Source of the DNA: an uncultured Porphyromonadaceae bacterium
Lineage (GTDB): Bacteria > Bacteroidota > Bacteroidia > Bacteroidales > Muribaculaceae
Direction: 5' to 3'
DNA: 26,994 bases
Assembly: GCA_900546835.1 (NCBI GenBank)
Contig: UREH01000009.1
Span: 1 to 26,994 of the forward strand
The position numbers were made by a program, and so were the translations under genes. Shown here one piece after another: positions 23,328 to 26,994 of the stretch. The notes beneath the pieces are model-generated. The model had not been told where the DNA came from, ran no database searches, and worked only from the letters and a program-made list of their open reading frames with translations. How positions within the stretch are numbered: position 1 is the stretch's first letter; each line of letters begins with the position of its first letter.

Positions 23328-23897
23328 ATGAAGGTTAACGAGATTTTTTATTCGCTGCAGGGGGAGGGGAGGTTTACGGGCCGTCCGGCGGTGTTTCTGC
23401 GACTGTCGGGATGCAATCAGCGCTGCCCGTTCTGCGATACGCGCCACGAGACCTTTGCCGAGATGACCGAGGAGGAAATTGTGGGTGAGATGGCGGCGTT
23501 TCCTGCGAGGCACGCCGTGGTAACCGGTGGGGAACCGGGGCTTCAGCTTACGGCATCGCTTGTGGAGGCTCTTCACGCCGAGGGTTTTTACGTGCAGGTG
23601 GAAACCAATGGGTCTCGGATTCTGCCCGATTCGGTTGACTGGATAACCTGCTCTCCGAAGGAGGCGGAGGTTGTGCTCGGACGCATCGACGAGTTGAAGG
23701 TCGTGATGGATAGAGCTACAGACATGAGCCGCTACGACCGACTCCGTGCAATAGCCGGAGAGCTACGTGTGCAGCCCTGCCATGAAGCTGACGCAGAGGC
23801 TACTCGGCGCAACACAGAGGCTGCCATAGCTTTCGCGCTTGCCCATCCGGAGTGGGGTCTGTCGCTCCAGACGCATCTGATGCTCGATATACGCTGA
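23328..23897 (+). CDS. queE: 7-Carboxy-7-deazaguanine synthase QueE
   Basis: This radical-SAM enzyme rearranges carboxytetrahydropterin, the QueD product, to 7-carboxy-7-deazaguanine. It has 189 residues. The cluster cysteines C29, C33 and C36 in SGCNQRCPFCDT have the CxxxCxxC spacing. EIFYSLQGEGRFTGRPAVFLRL is the QueE N-terminal signature. VVTGGEPGLQ is the SAM-binding GGE motif and VQVETNGSR lies in the core. The family is usually 180-230 residues. QueC and QueF are not in this window. It converges on gpmA across 24 nt. Confidence 0.94.
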   Translation: MKVNEIFYSLQGEGRFTGRPAVFLRLSGCNQRCPFCDTRHETFAEMTEEEIVGEMAAFPARHAVVTGGEPGLQLTASLVEALHAEGFYVQVETNGSRILPDSVDWITCSPKEAEVVLGRIDELKVVMDRATDMSRYDRLRAIAGELRVQPCHEADAEATRRNTEAAIAFALAHPEWGLSLQTHLMLDIR

Positions 23898-23921
23898 AAG
23901 CTTAAAACTTACCTCATAAAC

Positions 23922-24608
23922 CTATAGATACCGGTCGTCGACGGGCTGAAGCCGCTCGTCGAGGGTGAACACACGCGGTGAGCCGGTGGGAATCTCCTCT
24001 TTTAGGATTTCGTCGGGTGTGAGTTTCTTGAGCATCATCACCAGTGCCCGCAGGGAGTTGCCGTGGGCGGCTACTAGAACCGACCCGTAAAGCCGGATTG
24101 CCGGGGCGATAAGTTCCTCCCAGCATGGGCGCACGCGTCCGATGGTAGTCTGCAGCGATTCTGTCAGCGGGAGTTCATCGTCTGTGAGTGCCGCGTAGCG
24201 CGGATCATTGCCTGGGAACCGGGGATCCTCTGGAGTAAGCGCCGGTGGCGCCACATCGTAGCTGCGACGCCAGATGTGCACCTGCTCGTCGCCGAATTTC
24301 GCAGCGGTATCGGCTTTGTTGAGACCCTGGAGTGCTCCGTAGTGTCGCTCGTTGAGGTGCCAGTCCTTTACCACGGGGAGCCATACGCGGTCCATTGCGT
24401 CGAGCGCAATCTGCAGCGTATGGATGGCCCGTTTCTGAAACGAAGTGAAGCAATATCGCGGCTCGAGGCCTGCGGCTGCGATTTTCCGTCCGGCCTCGCC
24501 GGCCTCGTCGCGCCCTTTTTCGGTGAGGTCGATATCAGTCCAGCCCGTGAAGCGGTTTTCGAGATTCCACTGGCTCTGGCCGTGGCGCAGAAGAATAAGA
24601 TGATACAT
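23922..24608 (-). CDS. gpmA: 2,3-Bisphosphoglycerate-dependent phosphoglycerate mutase
   Basis: The product interconverts 3- and 2-phosphoglycerate in glycolysis and gluconeogenesis. It has 228 residues from MYHLILLRHGQSQWN, with the phosphohistidine H9 in LRHGQS. ENRFTGWTDIDLTEKG, the catalytic HLNERHYGALQGLNK block, ESLQTTIGRVRPCWEE and VLVAAHGNSLRALV (second histidine) are all typical of GpmA. I chose the ATG at 24608. A TTG at 24617 would add three residues. It is transcribed toward queE and lies 47 nt downstream of lacI on the same strand, so the two may be co-transcribed. Confidence 0.95.
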   Translation of the reverse strand: MYHLILLRHGQSQWNLENRFTGWTDIDLTEKGRDEAGEAGRKIAAAGLEPRYCFTSFQKRAIHTLQIALDAMDRVWLPVVKDWHLNERHYGALQGLNKADTAAKFGDEQVHIWRRSYDVAPPALTPEDPRFPGNDPRYAALTDDELPLTESLQTTIGRVRPCWEELIAPAIRLYGSVLVAAHGNSLRALVMMLKKLTPDEILKEEIPTGSPRVFTLDERLQPVDDRYL

Positions 24609-24655
24609 AATCGACAAAGAGTTTTCATGAGAAACGCTTTGCCGGAGGGTGATGT

Positions 24656-25705
24656 TCAGGCCGGGGAGATAAGCTGCACCGGTGGATTCGGCGGTACGGT
24701 CACGGAATTACCGAAGGTTATGGTAGGTTGCAGGAGAATGGCCGACTGGGCGATTTCCTTGCCGAGAATCGAATCCATGAGCATCTTTACGGCCACGATG
24801 CCGAGATAGTCGATTGGCTGACACACGCGGGTGACGGGTGGGTTGAGGTAGTCGAGGAACACGTTGTTGTCGAACGATACAATCGACATGTCCTGCGGCA
24901 CCGAAAGGTTCTGCTCCTGCACGGCCTTGATTGAGCCGAGCAGAATGGTGGAGGAAAGCGCGAAGATAGCCGAGATGGGATTGCCGCTCATAAGAGCGAG
25001 TTTGGTCTCGATATAGCCGTTTTGGGTGGAGAAGTCGTTGCCGCGTACGTTGATATTCTCCTGCAGACCGGCTTTTGTCATGGCGTCGCAGTAGCCCTCC
25101 ACGCGCTTGCGCGATGTGATCGAGAAGGGGGAGCCCTGGATGCAGAGAATATTGCGGTGGCCGTTGGCGATAAGCAGGTTGGTGGCCTCGAAGGCTCCCG
25201 CATAGTTGTCGGTTGCCACATAGGGGAGCTGGGAGTCGCCCTGCTCCTCGTAGTAACGGTCGATCAGCACCACCGGAATCTGTTCGGCTACCTGGAGAAT
25301 GCGCTGGGGTGTGTCGGAGCATGGGGCCATGATGATGCCGTCGACGTTGCGGGCCATCAGCGTATCGAGCGCGCGGTCTTCGTCGAGCGGATTCTCGCAT
25401 GTGTCGATTACCATTACGGGATAAGTGAATTTGTTGGCCTCCTGGATTATGATGCTCGCGATATTGGCGAAAAACGGGTTTTCGATACGCGGAATCAGCA
25501 GTGCGATGGTATGGGTAGAAGAGCTGCGCAAACTTTGCGCAACGTGATTGGGATGGTAATTTAGTTTCTTAATGGCATTATACACAACGACTTGCGAGGC
25601 TTTTGAGATGCGGTATTCGTCGGATTTGCCGTTGAGAACTCGCGATATGGTAGTGATGGAGAGTCCGGTGAGGCGTGCTACATCGGCCAATGTGCTCTTT
25701 TTCAT
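24656..25705 (-). CDS. LacI-family transcriptional regulator
   Basis: The product has 349 residues. The N-terminal HTH (4-23, STLADVARLTGLSITTISRV) and hinge (NYHPNHVAQSLRSS) are followed by a periplasmic-binding-protein-like sensor domain with IALLIPRIENPFFANIA and the C-terminal DMSIVSFDNNVFLDYLNPPVTRVCQP. The frame continues open far upstream, but that part is antisense to rbsK; MKKSTLADVA is the family start. It is divergent from the ribokinase gene and is likely its repressor, responding to ribose or a phosphorylated sugar (inference from neighbour). A palindromic site over the rbsK start of transcription fits LacI-type binding. Confidence 0.93.
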   Translation of the reverse strand: MKKSTLADVARLTGLSITTISRVLNGKSDEYRISKASQVVVYNAIKKLNYHPNHVAQSLRSSSTHTIALLIPRIENPFFANIASIIIQEANKFTYPVMVIDTCENPLDEDRALDTLMARNVDGIIMAPCSDTPQRILQVAEQIPVVLIDRYYEEQGDSQLPYVATDNYAGAFEATNLLIANGHRNILCIQGSPFSITSRKRVEGYCDAMTKAGLQENINVRGNDFSTQNGYIETKLALMSGNPISAIFALSSTILLGSIKAVQEQNLSVPQDMSIVSFDNNVFLDYLNPPVTRVCQPIDYLGIVAVKMLMDSILGKEIAQSAILLQPTITFGNSVTVPPNPPVQLISPA

Positions 25706-25823
25706 TGCTGGAAACGGCTGAGATTTGGTTAAATAGCTTCGAAATATGTAGCGGGATTGGCGAATTTTGTCGTGTTTTGCGCAGATATGCGACAAAAAAT
25801 CCCCGTATAGTCTAAGCTTTTTG

Positions 25824-25831
25824 CAAAGATA
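25824..25831 (-). promoter_or_regulatory. -7 element upstream of lacI
   Basis: The minus strand reads TATCTTTG, an exact TAnnTTTG match, about 119 nt before the lacI start codon. No TTTG is found 19-21 nt further upstream. It is divergent from the rbsK promoter within the same 297-nt region (25706-26002). Confidence 0.4.
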
Positions 25832-25866
25832 AATAAATTTTTCGTAAAAAAAATATTGAAAAATAT

Positions 25867-25897
25867 TTTGAGATGCCAAATACTCTACATATATTTG
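25867..25897 (+). promoter_or_regulatory. Promoter of rbsK
   Basis: TTTG (25867-25870), a 19-nt spacer and TATATTTG (25890-25897) match the Bacteroidetes consensus exactly. Transcription should begin near 25904, giving a leader of about 100 nt before the start codon. Confidence 0.8.
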
Positions 25898-25899
25898 CG

Positions 25900-25909
25900 C
25901 AAACGTTTG
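25900..25909. promoter_or_regulatory. LacI-type operator over the rbsK transcription start
   Basis: CAAACGTTTG is a perfect 10-bp palindrome with the central CG typical of LacI/GalR-family sites, set in GCGCAAACGTTTGAGC. It begins 2 nt after the -7 box and covers the predicted +1, the position for simple repression. The adjacent divergent LacI-family gene is the obvious candidate to bind it. Confidence 0.65.
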
Positions 25910-26002
25910 AGCACACATGCTCCGATGTCGTACACACGGCCCACAGAGGGTATCGCAGAACTGGAACATAAAAACATCAACCAATATATACCTTAAATTA
26001 CC

Positions 26003-26923
26003 ATGAACTCCAAACCGAAGAGAATCGTCGTGGTCGGCAGCAGCAATACCGACATGGTGATCCGCACAAATCGTATGCCGCGGCCGGGCGAAACCGTGCT
26101 TGGCGGCAATTTCATGATGAATCAAGGAGGAAAGGGAGCCAATCAGGCGGTTGCCGCCGCAAAACTCGGAGGCGAAACGATCTTCGTGGCGAAAGTGGGC
26201 GACGATATTTTCGGACGCCAGACCGTTGAGCTCCTGAGCAAGGTCGGAATCGACACCACATATGTCGGTGTGTCGGCCAACTGTCCTTCCGGCGTAGCTC
26301 TTATCAACGTCGACGCCTCCGGCGAAAACTCCATCGCCGTGGCTTCGGGGGCCAATGCTGACCTTCTCCCCGCCGACATCGACGCCGCCGAGGAAGCCAT
26401 AGCGTCGGCCTCGCTCATTATCATGCAGCTTGAAACGCCTGTAGAGACCGTGGCCCATGCGGCCCGCATAGCCAGGAAGCACGGCGTGAAGGTGATACTC
26501 AATCCGGCCCCTGCGCCGCGCGAGCCGCTGCCTGCATCGCTTCTGGCCGATGTGGACATCATCATTCCCAACAAGACCGAGGCAGAGCTGATTTCGGGCG
26601 TCGAAATCACCGACAGCGACTCGGAGCTTCGTGCAATCAACGCCATCCATGCCATGGGCGTGCCCACGGTTATATTTACCCTCGGAAGTAAAGGTGCACT
26701 GATATGCGAGAACGGCGACTGCGAGCTTATCCCCTCGTTCAAGGTAGCGCCTGTGGACACTACCGCTGCCGGCGATACTTTCTGCGGCGCTCTCTGCGTG
26801 GCTCTTTCAGAGGATATGCCCATGCGCCGTGCAATCGAGTTCGCCAACAAGGCAGCATCCATCACGGTGACCCGCATGGGAGCCCAGCAATCCATCCCCA
26901 CCCGCGACGAGGTGGACTTTTAA
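26003..26923 (+). CDS. rbsK: Ribokinase
   Basis: The product phosphorylates D-ribose to ribose-5-phosphate with ATP for entry to the pentose phosphate pathway. It has 306 residues, standard length. The PfkB-family motif 1 is NQGGKGANQAVAAAKLGG (40-57). Motif 2 is VDTTAAGDTFCGAL (251-264), with catalytic base D258. Substrate residues near the N-terminus (GSSNTDMVIRTNRMPRPGET) fit ribokinase rather than fructokinase. No ribose transporter gene is seen before the contig end, only about 36 nt after the stop, so a downstream partner may have been cut off. Confidence 0.95.
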   Translation: MNSKPKRIVVVGSSNTDMVIRTNRMPRPGETVLGGNFMMNQGGKGANQAVAAAKLGGETIFVAKVGDDIFGRQTVELLSKVGIDTTYVGVSANCPSGVALINVDASGENSIAVASGANADLLPADIDAAEEAIASASLIIMQLETPVETVAHAARIARKHGVKVILNPAPAPREPLPASLLADVDIIIPNKTEAELISGVEITDSDSELRAINAIHAMGVPTVIFTLGSKGALICENGDCELIPSFKVAPVDTTAAGDTFCGALCVALSEDMPMRRAIEFANKAASITVTRMGAQQSIPTRDEVDF

Positions 26924-26959
26924 GAGAATCCTTTTCCCCAAAAATCAACATTCTAATAC

Positions 26960-26992
26960 CTGTCTCTTATACACATCTGACGCTGCCGACGA
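26960..26992. other. Nextera (Tn5) sequencing adapter, not genomic
   Basis: CTGTCTCTTATACACATCT (26960-26978) is the 19-bp Tn5 mosaic end. GACGCTGCCGACGA (26979-26992) is the read-1 side Nextera adapter, as it appears when a read runs through a short insert. The two final bases TA would be the next index-side sequence or noise. The true contig end is about 26959. Confidence 0.97.
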
Positions 26993-26994
26993 TA

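Noticed and set aside
22749..23576. A 275-codon minus-strand frame
   Set aside because: It is antisense to queD and queE and overlaps the regulator start; no family features.
24656..26650. A 664-codon open frame on the minus strand
   Set aside because: Only the part from 25705 downward is LacI. The upstream portion is antisense to rbsK and crosses its promoter.
26960..26978. Tn5 mosaic end read as a natural transposon terminus
   Set aside because: It is followed directly by the synthetic Nextera read-1 sequence, so it is an adapter.

Overview
The window looks like a contig from a Bacteroidales gut bacterium, possibly Muribaculaceae (family level is inference). Three things support this. Many upstream regions carry the Bacteroidetes sigma-ABfr promoter form (TTTG, 19-21 nt, TAnnTTTG). 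Shine-Dalgarno sites are absent. Several genes are typical of the phylum: a DUF3822 gene next to rsmD, an Ig-like-domain lipoprotein, an OMP_b-brl-type receptor, a lipoprotein-signal TPR protein ending in a LuxR-type HTH, and an Mrp lacking the C-terminal CxxC. The content is mostly chromosomal housekeeping. There is no phage, IS transposase, CRISPR array or rRNA.

Layout, left half. Positions 1-438 hold the C-terminal end of a polyferredoxin. A 185-bp imperfect palindrome with 24-bp terminal inverted repeats (503-687) abuts thyA, followed by folA and a tRNA-Arg(CCU) with its own promoter. Next come a large Ig-like lipoprotein, DUF3822, rsmD and a homocysteine S-methyltransferase-like gene. 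A degenerate 9-bp tandem array (6718-6834) precedes a second plus-strand run: two small lipoproteins, a SUI1/YciH factor, a TsaC/Sua5-type enzyme, a Wzx-like flippase and slyD, which ends in a strong bidirectional terminator.

Layout, middle. A minus-strand perR - rubrerythrin - flavin reductase operon (12674 to 11126) is an oxidative-stress unit. A PerR-box-like site sits on its promoter. After an orphan beta-barrel gene, a long minus-strand series runs trmB, mrp, aroQ, an O-methyltransferase and ribF. A short relative of the thyA-side repeat lies between mrp and aroQ.

Layout, right half. A predicted membrane-bound TPR/HTH regulator (22822 to 21164) lies upstream of a lipoprotein and a large outer-membrane barrel (20804 to 18063). 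The 359-bp gap between them holds a promoter, a hairpin, four helically phased TCTTAAT-like repeats and a possible gene remnant. queD-queE (preQ0/queuosine synthesis) and gpmA follow. A divergent lacI/ribokinase pair has a perfect promoter for rbsK with a CAAACGTTTG palindrome at the expected transcription start.

The last 35 bases are not genomic. They are the Tn5 mosaic end plus Nextera read-1 adapter, so the contig really ends near 26959.

No clearly new multi-gene system is visible. The best leads are the palindromic repeat family and the phased repeat region between the TPR/HTH regulator and the lipoprotein/OMP pair.
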